Part shown: positions 11,376 through 24,500 of the stretch, one piece after another
Numbering within the stretch: position 1 is the first letter of the stretch
Layout of the letters: the number at the start of each line of letters is the position of its first letter
Assembly (NCBI GenBank): GCA_022559845.1
Contig: CM040121.1
Span: 568,156,140-568,220,139 of the forward strand
Length of the DNA: 64,000 nt
Direction: 5' to 3'
Source: Amorphophallus konjac
Lineage: Eukaryota > Streptophyta > Magnoliopsida > Alismatales > Araceae
Translations under genes and position numbers: made by a program
The notes under the pieces: generated by a model
What the model was told of the DNA's origin: nothing
The model's input: only the letters and a program-made list of their open reading frames with translations
The model's database searches: none

Positions 11376-11629
11376 GGTTCGCCGACTCGCTGATCCGTAT
11401 CGGATCGGGATCCTCCTGATCCGGTACGGTACGCCCGAGTCTCATCCGACTCGCATCCGACTCGGTCTGACTCGGCCCTCTCTCTCCCTCTCTCCCCCTC
11501 CTCTATCTCTCTCTCACTGTGACTCGGTCCGACTCGGCCGATCCTAGAGGTGATCCGCAGTGTACCGGGTTTGCCCGGATACGGTACGATACGCCCGAGT
11601 CGACCTGAGTCGGGCCGAGTCGGCGAACC
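11376..11629. mobile_element. Small MITE-like element with 14-bp terminal inverted repeats
   Basis: The left end GGTTCGCCGACTCG (11376-11389) is the exact inverse of the right end CGAGTCGGCGAACC (11616-11629). The interior is rich in GACTCGG steps and a CT tract. The 7-mer TTCTAAA occurs just outside on both sides and could be a target-site duplication. No coding capacity. The superfamily is not determined. Confidence 0.7.
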
Positions 11630-12419
11630 ATGTTCTAAACAATGATTGTTTCACAAGAGCATATCAACAAGTACAAATCTAAGATTTTTTAAAAAATAAA
11701 ATAGGGTTAATATGGTCTTTTTATTCTCAAAAAGGATGTTGCATGTGTCTAGTTACAGAAACGTTCAATGTTTTGATGGACTGCTGTGGCAAGATTCAAA
11801 CGTGACAACACGATCATCCGTTGTGCAGAAGAGATAAAAGGTTGTTAATGGATCGAGCTCGTACCAGCCTAGCACAACTCAGCGCAAATCCATCAAGTTC
11901 TAAGTAATAATTTATCTGGCCGCTGTAGACTCGATTATTACACTACAATATCACCCTGGCTCACCAAACTTAATCTTAAAATTTTAAAATATTTATATTT
12001 TTAAACTTTCACTCTAGTTATAATTGTGAGCAAAGTTGATTATAATTATCACAAGTACAAAGGTGTATAGATACTGTTGAAAGAATGTTTCTTAAAGAAA
12101 ATCTCTATACATAAAGGTCCATGTCTCGATATCAATGGATATTGGGAGTCGGGAGTTGGGAGCTTATAATTCAAAATGCATGCACCGTGTCTAGGCAAAT
12201 TTACGAAGGTTCTGTTGTTTCTTTATCTTAAAAAATTCAATAATATCATATATGCGAGATCACCCACCGTACGTTCTGATCTAAAGTAAGCGCATCTACA
12301 CCTTCAGGTGCATGCTATCCGAGAGCCTGACATTCGAGCCTATTCGAGTCGACCTAAAGACTCGAGCCCCGTCCAAGTCTTTAATGAGCCCTAGCTTTTA
12401 GACTCCCTAAGAAATTCAA

Positions 12420-13387
12420 GAGTTAAAAATAAAGATTTTTTACATAAATATATATCCCCTCTGAATATCGATTACGTTAAATATATCTCTCATTTGAATA
12501 TATTATCAAAAGATATCTTCTATTTAATTTTAAATGTTACGATTATATCCACGTAGTTTACTATCGTCGATGTGAGACAAATATTCCGTGGAATGTCTCA
12601 CCTACCACCGTTACGTGTAGTGAAATATCTAAAATATCCTTTCACCGCCGGTGCCCCCTCTCTCTCTCTCTCTCACACCTCGCACCAGGGCCCCCCTCAC
12701 TCTCTCCCCCTCATCGCCGTCACCCCCTCCCCCTCTCCCCTAACTCCCTCTCCCCCTCTCCCACCTCACAATCAGCATCCCCTCTCCCTCTCTCTCTCAC
12801 CACCAGCACCCCCTCCCTCTCTCCCCCATCTCGTAGCCGGTGCCCCCCTCTCTCTCCTCCATCTCGCAACAAGCCTCCCTCGCCCTCTCCCCCTCACCGT
12901 CGACCCCCCGTCCCCCTCACAACCGGTGCCCACTCTCCCTCTCCCCCTCTGCCGCCCTCCCTACTACTTCTTCCCCATCCCCTCACGGCAGTCGCCCCCT
13001 CCCCCTCACTGCCAGCGCCCCCTCCCCCTCTCCCCCTTTGCCACCCTCCCTGCTGCTCTACCCCCCAGCCACTCACCGTCCGTGCCCCCTCCCCCTCTCC
13101 CCCCATCTTGTAGCAGATGGTGTTGCTCTCCCTCCCCTGTCGGTTAAGATTTCCGTCGGGAGGGGAGAGAGAGAGAGAGAGAAGGGTAAATTGAAAGTAG
13201 GTTAATAATTTTACTGTTTAACTCATGTTTAACTCAAGTTAAATCAACTAGAGTTACAATAAGGGTATAACTGTAATATTAAAAGTTAAATAGAGGATAT
13301 TCTTGATAATATGATCAAATGAGAAGTATATTTGATATAATTAATATTTAGAAGAGTATTTATATAAAAAATCTTAAAAATAACTCC
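12420..13387. mobile_element. ~970-bp element with ~110-130-bp terminal inverted repeats and a CT-rich core
   Basis: The left arm starts GAGTTAAAAATAAAGATTTT and the right arm, read on the minus strand, starts GAGTTATTTTTAAGATTTTT. The two stay alignable for about 110-130 bp (for example TCTCATTTGAATATATTATC against TCTCATTTGATCATATTATC). Between the arms is a ~500-bp C/T-rich low-complexity stretch (12650-13140) and a GA run at 13166-13185. Long inverted arms with no transposase suggest a non-autonomous Mutator-like element, but I did not find a clear 9-bp duplication. The long open frames inside the CT tract are composition artefacts. Confidence 0.75.
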
Positions 13388-16300
13388 ATAGCCTGGCCCA
13401 ATGTCAAGTCGAAGAGCGTGTAAGCTTGACCCGATCCAGTGTATAGCCATGCTAATAGATAAATAAAACTCTACTTCTCTAAGTTTGACAGCTATACGTA
13501 AAATTGCTGTGCGCCTTTCAACGGTTGACAATTTGAGCCCGTCGCCATTGCCCGTCGGTTCTCGGTGGGGTCACATGTTATCGGATCATCAAAACCTCCG
13601 GATATGTTGAATTGTCGATGCGTATACAAATCCTAGCGCATGGGATAAGGCTCTGCGTCCCGGGCCATCAAAGGGGAAGGCAGATTTGCTAGGGTTTCTT
13701 CTCACGGAGTGCGGTGCCCAGCGCCCCACACCGACCCCCCGTCCCCCACGCGACCGCTGCTCCCTCCCTCCCTCCCAGCTCTGCTTCGAGCTTTTCTCTG
13801 CTTCAACTTCGTCGGGAAACGAAAGGTCTTGCTTTCTTCCATTGCTCATAATACTCAAATTGAATTGGGAAGAAAAATCTCTTCTTTTTATCGTTTTTGT
13901 ATTCGGGTCGATCTGCTTCTTGTCTGTCATCGTCTTTTCTTCGCGTTCCTTTGTGATCACATCCATCACGGAACATATGGGAATGCTCCCACTTCCTGGG
14001 TTGCTCTTCGTTTTACTCTTCTCAATTCATTTTCTTCTGCATTGCCCCATGTTTTTATAGCTTCCGTCGCTTGTTTAGGTCTTGTGGTGGATGGGAGGTT
14101 CTGAGCGATGTGAATGTGAGATTCATGGCCTCTCAGTGCGCTGATAAGACAGCCGATTTGTCTGCTGGGTGATGCCACCCATGAACTACCCTTTCAGACT
14201 CTAGCCGTGCAAAAGCCCAATTGCCCTGCATTTGCTGCAGAAATCCGTGGAATTTCTGCTATGTCTCTTTTTTGGATGTTTCCTGGTTAAGGTCATTGCG
14301 GTTTTCAATACGCGAAGACCATATATTGGTTGATAAAATTTTGTCCATTCATCTATAAATCCCAAGTGGAATGATGCTTAGAGCTTGAGGCCTTCGGTGA
14401 ATGTTGTCTGTTAAGTAATTTAGCTTCACCGGGGTTCCAGCAGCGGTTGGTCCATGATGGCCACTTTGGTTGACAGTTTAGCTTACACTGCACTAGCTGG
14501 ACTATTGTGCCGTTCAGTTAAAACCTGTAACATTGCCCACTTTAATATCATCGAGATCCTCCAAAATGGCTTTGGCTAAACCTGCATCAAATGCAGCCAG
14601 TCATAGTGAATTTTGATACTGTTAACTGTTCCCCATGCTAGACGGGTGCCACTTAATGCTACTTTAATATCGATGATTTGTCTATCCTTTTCCATGCTAC
14701 ATAATAATAATTTGTCTATCCTTTTCCATTTTTTAAAAGAAATCTGCTACAAGTCTTCCATTATTATCTATTGGTTAAGGTTAGGAGCTTTGTCAGTTTT
14801 TATTACCTTCTGTTTGCCACTTAATGCTCTTCTCTAATTTGAAGCAACATATTTCTTCTATTCAACAGATAAATGTTAGAACTGACTTACTTTCTCAGTT
14901 TCCACTACCATGACGCATAAGAGCTGTTTTTGCAACAAGAAAATGAAATTACAATTAGAGAGTTGCTCAAGTGCCCTTGCATTCTAGATATTGTTTCATT
15001 TTTTCATACAATAAGTATAGAACAGACCATGTACCTTTTTGCACAGCTTGTTTGAAGGATATCGATTTAAAGTCAACAAGGATTTGAGTGGGCATAACAT
15101 GCTTCAATGTTGGCAGTATTTGTTCTTACTAGGGGATAGAGAAAGAGATGATGAAAGTTGTTGACCCAAAATCTCAAAATTGACAACAATTTTTTTATAC
15201 ATTTACTCTTTCACGCATGTTGCTTCCATTTGTGGATTACTATTTATTTTTAGTTTGCCTATTTTTCCTTTTCTACGTGCCCACAACATCGTCTTCATTA
15301 ATTTGCCATACCCTGCCTTATTTGTTTGGTTTTGTCCTATGATTTGGGGGGCGCATTTTTGCAATCTCCAGGGCCATGTCAATACCGACATACTTGTCCG
15401 CATGTGTTGGCACAGCACATGTACATTCTCATTCCTGTCTACATACTGCATCTGTGTTCTCACTCACATGCATTTGCTTACGCATTCGCATTAGTTGTCA
15501 CTTTGCTGTTGGGTCATGAGTTGGAATTCGGTCAAGATTTAATGCTTGCAATAGGAGATTTGAGGGACTAAAATCTAAATATGAAAACTAAGCACAGATT
15601 TCTAAAAATCCCAGTAATTTTTGTTTATTTTTTCCCACCATTTTTGTTTACTTTGATTTAAAAATGTTGTGAAATTTAACCAATTGAAGTCTTTTTAAAC
15701 ACAGATGAAAACAATCAACCTCACTTAGAGATCATCTTGGCTTAACTTGCAGCATTATTTTGTCTACAAGGATGCACCATCAGAGAAAGGTTTGTAGCAA
15801 TCCAGTGCGTTGCCTTTTTTCATATCAGACTGTGCATTTAATGCAGATCTTCATACTCCTTTCAGCTACATGGAAACTAAAGTACCCAACTGTATTATGG
15901 AACAATGTAAGGATATGTCGCTTCCTCGAGTGGAAAATGTATCTTGTTTGTGGATATTTTTTTTTCTGATTTTGGAGAGGTACATTATCAATGGCAACAA
16001 AGCTCAAAGACATATCCTTTGAAGGTAATCATGGTTTGCCTTGAATAGCAATTCCTGGGCTATTTTTCGTTCCCTGCCTTGTATCTCGGTCTCAATGTTT
16101 ACTTCTTACACAATAACAAGATGTTTTTTGTGGGGGGTCTCCTTCTTTTGACATTTCATCATGGTTCTTCTACCTGATTGCACACCAACCTTGAGATATA
16201 TACAGGAGATGCATATTTCTTTCCCTAAGTATGCTTCTTGATGATGTCTTCCCTTTGATCGGTTTTACTTGTATTATTGTTTAGACTTGCCCCTTGCACC

Positions 16301-16483
16301 TCAATGTGGGCTTCATAAGCAACCGTGCCTATACAGAAATGTTAACTTGAGTTGTCTGTAATTTTTGTACAGTCATTTGAATCTAGAAGTTCTCTCATAG
16401 AATCTTGTTCAAATTCTGTTTATGAGATCATTCAACAGGTTTCTCTGCCTTCCCTTGCTTTTCTTCTCTCAGATCATCGCTAG
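13388..16483 (+). other. Upstream region of the FAR1-related gene (probable 5' UTR exon and intron)
   Basis: No protein-coding gene is evident. A GC-richer stretch at about 13640-13850 looks like a first non-coding exon. Directly before the coding exon there is a good splice acceptor, a pyrimidine tract ending TTCTCTCAG at about 16465-16473, only 26 bp before the first coding ATG used below. I infer a 5' UTR intron of up to about 2.6 kb; the donor is not certain. Confidence 0.4.
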
Positions 16484-18703
16484 GTGTATCGGATATCCAT
16501 GGACGGTGCAGAGCTGCATGAAGGTTCTCTTGTTGGGAACAGGGCAGAGCCTCTAGTAGATTCTACAGAGAACATAATCGATGACTCTATGACAACATCT
16601 AATGTATTCGATAAAGAATCTGTAGATGGCTTAGTTGCTCATGCAAACATTTTGGAACAAGTAAATCACATCCTTCCAGATCCAACAGTTGGAATGGATT
16701 TTCAGACCGAAAGGGCTGCATTTGAGTACTACAATCAATATGCAAGGAAGGTTGGCTTCAGTGTTCGTTGGGATTGCAAAACAGTAAGTCGAAAAACCGG
16801 TGTAACTATTGCCAGATTATTTGTATGCAGTAAGCAGGGATACCGTGGTGATGGAAAAATCCGAGACTTATTTGCTAAGTATCATCGTGAGGACACAAGA
16901 TGTGGTTGTCCAGCTTTCATGAAGATCAAACTAGGAAATGATGATAAATTTAGGATTTCTGACTGTAATACTACTCATAATCATGAGCTGGCTACACCAC
17001 ATTACGTGCATATGTTGAGGTCACAGAGGCCACAATCAAGTTCTCAAGCTGCAGTGCCTGGAAAGAGGAAAAGGAGAAAAAAGGATACACTACCTGATGA
17101 TGGTGGTGATAATTTGGGGACTGCACCTACAGTAGTGTCCCCGAACCTCTGTCAGCAAGTAGACAGTCACGATGATCCAAGTTTACAGGTCGATTGTAAG
17201 AATTACTTGCAGACAAGGAGAATGACTGAACTTCAGAGGTTTGATGCTGCTGGTCTGTTGGAATACTTTAGAAGTAAGCAAGCCGAAGACCCATCCCTCT
17301 TCTATTCTTTCCAGTTTGATGTTGATGAGCAGATTACCAACATCTTTTGGGCAGACAAAAAGATGAGGACAGATTTCATTCATTTTGGAGATGTTGTGTG
17401 CTTGGACACAACATATAAAACAAATGATTATGGGCGACCATTAGCACTACTGTATGGTGTTAATCACCATAAGCAGTCAGTAATATTTGGAGCTGCTTTG
17501 TTGCATGATGAGACTGTTGATTCTTTTAAATGGCTTTTCAAGACCTTACTAGAAGCAATGGGTGGGAAGATGCCCGCCACTATTCTTACTGATGAAAGTG
17601 ACACAATATCGGATGCTGTTGTATGCGAATTTCCATATACCTCTCATCGGCTATGTGTATGGCATTTGTATCAAAAGACACTGAAGAATCTTGCTCATGT
17701 ATTTAGTAGTTCTAAGAATTTTGATGATGATTTCAGCAAATGCATATTTGATTATGAGTTAGAGGCTGAGTTCTTCGAAGGATGGAACTCTATGCTTGTC
17801 AAGTATGGGTTATTTGAGAATACTTGGTTGCAGTGGATGTTTGAAGAGCGCGAGAAATGGGCATTGATATATCGAAGGAATACCTTTTGTGCAGATATTA
17901 AAAGCACGCAGCGTATTGAATGTTTGCATAAAGAATTGAAAAGTTCTTTATCACCTGCTGAAAATATTCTGAGGTTCTTTGCACGATTTGAGAAATTCTT
18001 AGAAAATAAAAGAAATCAAGAACTTGAGGCAAATTTTAGAATGACACAAAGCCAACCATATGTTCCTCCGGTTAGTATGATAAAGCATGCAGCACGTGTC
18101 TATACATCATCTGCATTTTATATGTTTATGGCCGAGTATGTTGTTGGGCTAGAGTGCCTTGTTAAGGATGAGCAAAGTGATGGTGCAACACAGATTTTAA
18201 CAGTCGAAGATGGAAGACATCATCTTTACATTGCAAGAGTTAACATTAAAGAAGAAGTTCTTAGTTGTAGCTGTCAAAAGTTTGAGCTTGTGGGAATTCT
18301 GTGTGGGCATGTGTTGGCCTGTATCACCAATGACTTGAGGTCTATCCCTGATAGATATATCTTGAGGAGATGGACACGAGCAGCTAGTGGCCCATCCGAC
18401 TCTTCAACTTCTCATGGTGACACACTTGGAGAAGTTCCTCTACATATGCATTTACGTCGTTACAACCTTCTGATTCGTGATTTTGTCCCACTGTTTGTGA
18501 AGGCAGCTGAAGACGAAGACTTGTATAACTGTGCCTTGAACCACAAATTAGCACTGAATGAGGAAATGGAAAGAGTTACTAAAGATAAAACTTCATCTGT
18601 TCCTATGACCATTTCGGGGATCATATATGGTGAGACGGGGGCAAGAAACAATGGCAATGAGATTGGAAGTCAAAGTGGTGAGCAACCAATTTGGGTTGTA
18701 TGA
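16484..18703 (+). CDS. FAR1-RELATED SEQUENCE protein (FHY3/FAR1 family)
   Basis: One uninterrupted coding exon of 739 codons; a second ATG six codons in (MDGAELHEG, 16499) is an equally good start. The family consists of domesticated MULE transposases that act as nuclear transcription factors, best known from light signalling. Domains: the FAR1 DNA-binding domain at about residues 70-175 (FQTERAAFEYYNQYARKVGF, then a Cys-Cys-His-x-His set with CSK, RCGCPAF and HNHEL); the MULE transposase-like domain at about 300-410 with the acidic residues in CLDTTY (D308) and ILTDES (D370); and the SWIM zinc finger with C595-x-C597 and C607-x-H609 (CSC...CGH). A basic patch GKRKRRKK at about residues 193-200 could be a nuclear signal. 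Length and domain order are normal for the family and I see no stop or frameshift, so this is probably a working host gene and not a transposon. The specific FRS paralogue cannot be named. Confidence 0.93.
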   Translation: MYRISMDGAELHEGSLVGNRAEPLVDSTENIIDDSMTTSNVFDKESVDGLVAHANILEQVNHILPDPTVGMDFQTERAAFEYYNQYARKVGFSVRWDCKTVSRKTGVTIARLFVCSKQGYRGDGKIRDLFAKYHREDTRCGCPAFMKIKLGNDDKFRISDCNTTHNHELATPHYVHMLRSQRPQSSSQAAVPGKRKRRKKDTLPDDGGDNLGTAPTVVSPNLCQQVDSHDDPSLQVDCKNYLQTRRMTELQRFDAAGLLEYFRSKQAEDPSLFYSFQFDVDEQITNIFWADKKMRTDFIHFGDVVCLDTTYKTNDYGRPLALLYGVNHHKQSVIFGAALLHDETVDSFKWLFKTLLEAMGGKMPATILTDESDTISDAVVCEFPYTSHRLCVWHLYQKTLKNLAHVFSSSKNFDDDFSKCIFDYELEAEFFEGWNSMLVKYGLFENTWLQWMFEEREKWALIYRRNTFCADIKSTQRIECLHKELKSSLSPAENILRFFARFEKFLENKRNQELEANFRMTQSQPYVPPVSMIKHAARVYTSSAFYMFMAEYVVGLECLVKDEQSDGATQILTVEDGRHHLYIARVNIKEEVLSCSCQKFELVGILCGHVLACITNDLRSIPDRYILRRWTRAASGPSDSSTSHGDTLGEVPLHMHLRRYNLLIRDFVPLFVKAAEDEDLYNCALNHKLALNEEMERVTKDKTSSVPMTISGIIYGETGARNNGNEIGSQSGEQPIWVV

Positions 18704-21501
18704 TATGGTTGCCCTTGCTCCTTTTCTTTTAAACTTTCTTGTAACCTGCTTTATTCTTGTCCTCGTGGCTTTTGGATTTTTTTTTTTACCATTTTCATGG
18801 GATTGAAATTCCTTGTAAAGTAACACTAACAGACACGCTCACATTTTGCAACAACAAACAATGTATTTGCTGTCTGCATAAACCCCCCCGCTCCTGATCA
18901 AATAATAGCTCAGAAAGATTGCCTGATGCGCTTTGTAGCAGGAAACAAACGTCATAATAAAAAAAAAACTGGAGACAGACTTGCAGATGTATCATCTATA
19001 TCATGAGGTATTAGTGAACAGATACCGTACAAGTTGTTTAGCAGTATTGCCATGTAAATATTTTTATTGTACAACCTCTTGTTTAGCAGTAATGCCGTGA
19101 AAATATTTTCTTCCTAATGAGGTGTTTAGTTCAAGAAATTCCGAATGAGGTGTTGAAGAATGAACATAAGCCCAGGATTTGGCCAAATCAGAACAATAAT
19201 AGGTGCCCACTTGGGTGCTTGCGCCAATTTTTTCCCAACCCCTTGTTAGAATTTTCTGAATTTTATTTGCTCACTGTTTTTTTTTTATTTTTACAATTTC
19301 AATTTCAAACCCCTCCCTCGAGTTTGCTATAGTTTGGGCCTACAAGCGTTTTCTACCTTGACTTCCCTTTGAGTATATTCTTGTGTCAAAATAAAAGTTT
19401 TGTTATAAGCAAACCTAATTTCAAATTTAGCCTTGTAATCCAATACTAGGGCTATGTATAATTCTGCTCAAAACCGAAAAACCAAATTAAACTGAGTAAT
19501 CTGGTTCAGTTTGGTTTGAGAAAGTGTTTGGTTCGATCTGATTTTAGAAGCTCTTGAAACCAAATCAAATAAAAATTGAATTATATATATATATATATAT
19601 ATTATTTACATCAATTTTCAAAACCCACAACTGGGTGGTCCAAACCAATTGTGTGCGCTGATAAGCGGGCTCGATATTACATCTATAGGGATTCTTGTCA
19701 TGAGATTGTTTAGGGTTTAGGGTTTAACCCGAAATAGGACTAATATCTCAGACACCTCATGGGCATGCCTAGCCGTACGTCTTGCGCGCGAGAGAGATGC
19801 TATATAGTCCCATATCAACTTTTCCCCATAATACTACTACAAAAAATAACATTGTACATGCCCTTTGTTAGAGCTCGACGGGACCAATAAGGGGAGAGTG
19901 TGTGACATACTCTCATGCCATGGGTGTCTGCAGTAGAGTATTGCCCATCCTATAAAACTAGGGCTTCACCTCCCTTCTGAGTGTTGCACCTATAATATCC
20001 CAGGCCCTTTCGTTCTGTTCTAAAGCTCTCACCATTGGAATAATATAAAACTAACTTAATTTTAATTAGCGTAAGCGATAATGACATATTTACCCTTGAA
20101 TCTTGTGTGTATATGCTACTCTCTATCCTCACATTCTTGATATCATCATGTATACCCCTATATATGTCATGGATAACAACAGGCTTGTCTAAAATTTTGC
20201 ATCGGATCACACTGTTGTGAGTTGATTGTCCAAACAAATAACCCAGGCACTAACAAGTGCAATGAATTTACCTGGTGCTCCAATAAGTACCAGCTTGTCA
20301 CTCAAGTTTAGAAAAAGCATGCATGGGCACCACCGAATAAGAATACGTTCATTCTTTCCTCCACCTGCTGCTGCTTCTTAATTAGGCTTTGTGTAGAATC
20401 TTTGCCATCATGCGCTCTCATGAATTCTGGACTCTCACCATTTGGACTCAAACACCTCAGGTTCGATCGTGAAGTATTAGGATTCCTTTTTTCTTTTTTT
20501 CCTTTCGCTGTCAGCTTTATTGGATCTGTTCCTTTTTTGGTGTACAAGTTTTCCCATCTGTCCCTTTGTGCAGCCTCAGAATTGATACTTCTCTTCCCGG
20601 GTCCTCTCAATCCTCTTCAAAATCAAGAATTGCGTGTATTCATATCAGCTCTAAGATTGTGCAATTTTTTTTGTCGTGTATTCAGGGGGAATCTAGTTCA
20701 AATGAACCACAAGCTCTGGAGCTGAAAACCAGATGAAGTGACCAGAGAATCTTCAAATGAACGCTTACACCAAAGAAAGTTGCCATGCATTCTCAAATGT
20801 GAAACTTCTTTAGCATCTGTTTCTCTCTAAAACCTAAAGCTATGTTCAGAGGATGACCTACAACATTATTTGGAATCAATCCCTCATGGTTGCAGAAAGT
20901 GAGGTTTCATGGATGGTTGCTCTTCAACAAATATTTTCGACGTCTGCAAGGGGATTAAAGGCTTTTGTTATAATGTATATATATTCCCACATCATGTGAA
21001 GATCAAAAATGAAATGAGACCCCCTCTCCACTCATTGCCTTTTGTGAGTTGGATGGTCTAATAAATTTTAATATGTTATCATAGTCTATCGTTCTATCTA
21101 GGCCACATTTTATTTGTGGTAGTCTATGTGATAGAGCTTAAATCTATATAGTCCCCCTTCATGTAGATATCAAAATAAAACGAGAATATAACATGGAGTC
21201 TCTCTCCACTTATTGCCTTCAGGTTTTGATTGTGATGGTCCCATAAACTTCAATAGCCTTCAATACGTCACAGATGGGTCCTGATTGAAAACTATAAACA
21301 GCAACCGTCAAAAACTTTTCTGTGCATAGATGCCAGAATAACAACAATTGTGGAGAATCTGAAGCCTCCATGATTGAGAATGAGAATCCTGTCAATGACA
21401 CGCATTAAATACCTCCACAACAAACAGGTTGAACTCCCCCACATCTCCATTGTCTCTCCCAGCTCCTCTCATAAGCATAGGAGCTCTCCTTCTCTCCGGG
21501 T
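18704..21501. other. Intergenic region between the FAR1-related and MYB-CC genes
   Basis: No convincing gene. It contains a TA microsatellite (about 19582-19604), a TATA-like CCTATAAAACTAGGG at about 19949 without a following gene that I can identify, and two diverged direct copies of a ~110-bp sequence at about 20975-21085 and 21145-21255 (both carry TCTCCACT(C/T)ATTGCCTT). The last 150 bp before 21502 are CT-rich and are probably the promoter-proximal region or 5' UTR of the next gene. Confidence 0.5.
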
Positions 21502-24500
21502 ATGAACACGCAGATGGAGACTCCACACTTCTCCAGTGAGGAGAGCCTGATGAGCACAATCTACCCATCCCTTGGATGTTACTTCTCTAACTTCCCAAAT
21601 TCTTGTTCCTACGTGGAAGGCATAGGACACACAAAGTTCTCACTTCTTCCTAGAACTCTTCAGCATCTTCATCATTCATCGAATTTAGATCAAATGGCTG
21701 GTATGAGAGCAAACCCACGTGGAAACTCAGAAGCTGAAACATGTGTTCCATTTGCTGTCCACTGGCCTTCACAGGTGAGACTCCTAGGGGGAGAAAGAAG
21801 ACATGGTGGGTTTCCTTTCATTGCTTGAGGGGGTGGGTTCATGCCGTTGTGTCTCTGCAGATCAGAAACCATCCTTCGTGCACTGGCATGCAGACCTCTG
21901 CAACTGAGAACCCCTTGCAGTGTGGAGGAGCAGCCCCGGGGAAACGGCGGATCAGATGGACTCGGGAGCTCCATGAACAGTTTATTGAAGCAGTGAATCA
22001 ACTTGGAGGTGCAATGAGTGAGTGGTGACCAATGGAACATACATTAACATTGCATAGTTAGGATCATAGGCCAAATATGGCTTCCTTCGTGCAAGGAAAT
22101 TTAGATGATTTTTTTTGTTTTGTTTTGTTTTTTGAATGTAGATGCAACACCCAAGGGGATCCTAAGGCTGATGAAATCCAATGAGCTGACAATTTTCCAC
22201 ATCAAGAGCCATTTGCAGGTTTTTCTGTGTGATTAGTCTTCTCTTCTGTTTTTGGTTTAGCAACTGCAAGGTAATACCTGGGTTCATACACAATGTCTTG
22301 AATTTTGCAGAAGTACCGAGCTGTTACGCCACAGTTCGTTCAAGGTAAATAGATCGACGTGGCGATGCCCATTCATATAACTTCGTGTCTCTCTTTTTCA
22401 GATTCCCCTTTTGTTAAATACATTCGTGCTCTACTGGCAAGGGAATGTTGTACGATAATTCCAACTTTTATGTTCATTTCCTCTTATTGAAAGTATGTTT
22501 TTGTAGTTTTTTTTGAATGACGAGAAATCTAACGAGACTAACAAACTCAAGACTTACATCTCCCGAGGATTAAATGTGAACGCCCGAAACCCAAGGCTCT
22601 GTAGAACTTTTTATATGTTAAAAAAAATAGAAATACTAGTCAAAACAATAGAACAACGCGAGAAAGGGCATTGACTTGTTAAGAAATTTGGAGGGCTAGC
22701 TTCTCCTGTGTCCACAGGTTAGAAAGCTTGTGTGTAAAAATTGAAATATGGAGAAAACCTTTCTGAGTTCTAGACGTCTTTTCTCTGTAAAAAAACATTG
22801 AGTCCGGTCCCAAATTTGATCTCAAATACAGAAGTAAATGTCCTGAAACAGTCCCAAAAGATGAAAATTAGAGGTATGAACATAAACAACTTTCATGGCA
22901 GGACCCATCGCTGAATGTCCTTCATATGCATATGGAAGTCAAAAGACATAGTATGCTCTACCTCTGATAACATGAAAGGAGTGAGATCCTCCAAACCTAA
23001 ATGATCGGAACCCCTGATCCATTCCTTTTTGCCTCGTCCCTTTTGTCCTACTCGCAGTTAGTTGATGTGTACAAAAGAAGAAGTAAAAATTTAATAGGAC
23101 CAATAAAAGTGAGGGAACTGAGGAATCTAGGTATTTCGATTCAAAGAATCTCGTTTCCCTAATGAAATAATACCTCTTCCCTAAAACGAAGCTCACATCG
23201 CTCCCATTTTGTTGGTCAAGACCAAAGACCAACAACTATTGAACTTGAATGTTGGCAATGCCTTAGTCATCTCATCCCAAATGAGCTTTTGGTAAAACTT
23301 TTATTAGCTAATTATTACTGTAGAGGTTAGAAAGTATTATTTGGATCTTGTACTACACCTTCAAAATTTATTTGGGGAGAAGAGCGTCCGACTATCCTGA
23401 GTTACAGACACTAACAGTGCATCAGAAGGTGTCCTGGGAGTGATCTCAGGGGACAACTCTCTGACGCTTAAGTCAGAGACAAGTATAAGAGTAAAGAGGA
23501 GAGTAGAGAGAGAAGAAGAAGAGAGTCTTGAGGGAGAAACGAGTGCTCGACAACGTGGAGAGTGTTTGGCAGTATGACTGAGGCCTGAAGAACGATGTAG
23601 AACTCGTATCTCTCTCTGAGGTAAGGAAGTTGGAGTGATCTGAAATTATATCACAGCTGGGCGTGTAGATCTCTCTCTTGGTATCTCTCCGACTCTGTGT
23701 CGCGTGTGTTCTCTTCTTTCTAGGTCCGTCGAAGACCTATTTATACTGATCGTAGTGGCGTCATCTCTTTCCTAACTTAGCGAGGGCGTGGTTAGTGGAG
23801 AGCGATGCCTTGCCTGATCGTGGGGATCATCCGTTTTCTACTCGCCCATTCTTTGAGGAAGGATATCGTGACAAACTTTATGACGACGTGGGCGTGATCG
23901 GACGTCCGTCAAGGTAGGCCCCTTAACTATAGCCTTCACGCTCGCCCGTTGGTAAATCTTACGATGTCCTGAACACACGTGTGCATAGATCATATTTGTG
24001 CGTTGACTAATCCTGAGTGGGCCTCATCGGATTGTGTTCCTAGATTGTGAGTCGACTGAAAATGACCGCTACGGGTCGGACGACATCGGGCTATGTTGGA
24101 CCTGATGTTACTAGGCCGTGTTAGGACTGACGACTTTTCCCCTCCTCAATTACCATTTGCATCACTGCGTTTGTGATAACTTCACACTAACATATCATGA
24201 CTTAAAAGTTGAGTAATCTAATACGACGGTGTCTTATTAATATTTTTCCTTTAGTGTAGCGTGTATATTTGTTAATGCTTTATTTAACTTGAGATATTAG
24301 TTTTGATGCTAATATTAGAATTTAGATCATATAGCATTGTAATTAATATGGGAGGAATTTAGAGAAGGGTAGCTCAAGGGAGAAGGGGGTCAGGTGGGGA
24401 AGAGAGGGGGGGGGGGAGAGAGTCTGAAAATTTTGACGACCTAAATTATATCATTTTTAACACAAATCCAAACTTAAATTTGTTATAAACAATAAAATTC

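Noticed and set aside
12572..13205. Two overlapping plus-strand ORFs of 191 and 121 codons and a minus ORF, rich in Pro/Ser or Gly/Glu
   Set aside because: They lie in the CT-rich core of an inverted-repeat element; three frames are open only because of composition.
19948..20237. Possible promoter CCTATAAAACTAGGG and downstream gene
   Set aside because: No open coding sequence or recognisable product follows on the plus strand.
20308..20725. Overlapping 100- and 107-codon ORFs on opposite strands
   Set aside because: No domain, no splice context and opposite frames equally open; kept as intergenic.
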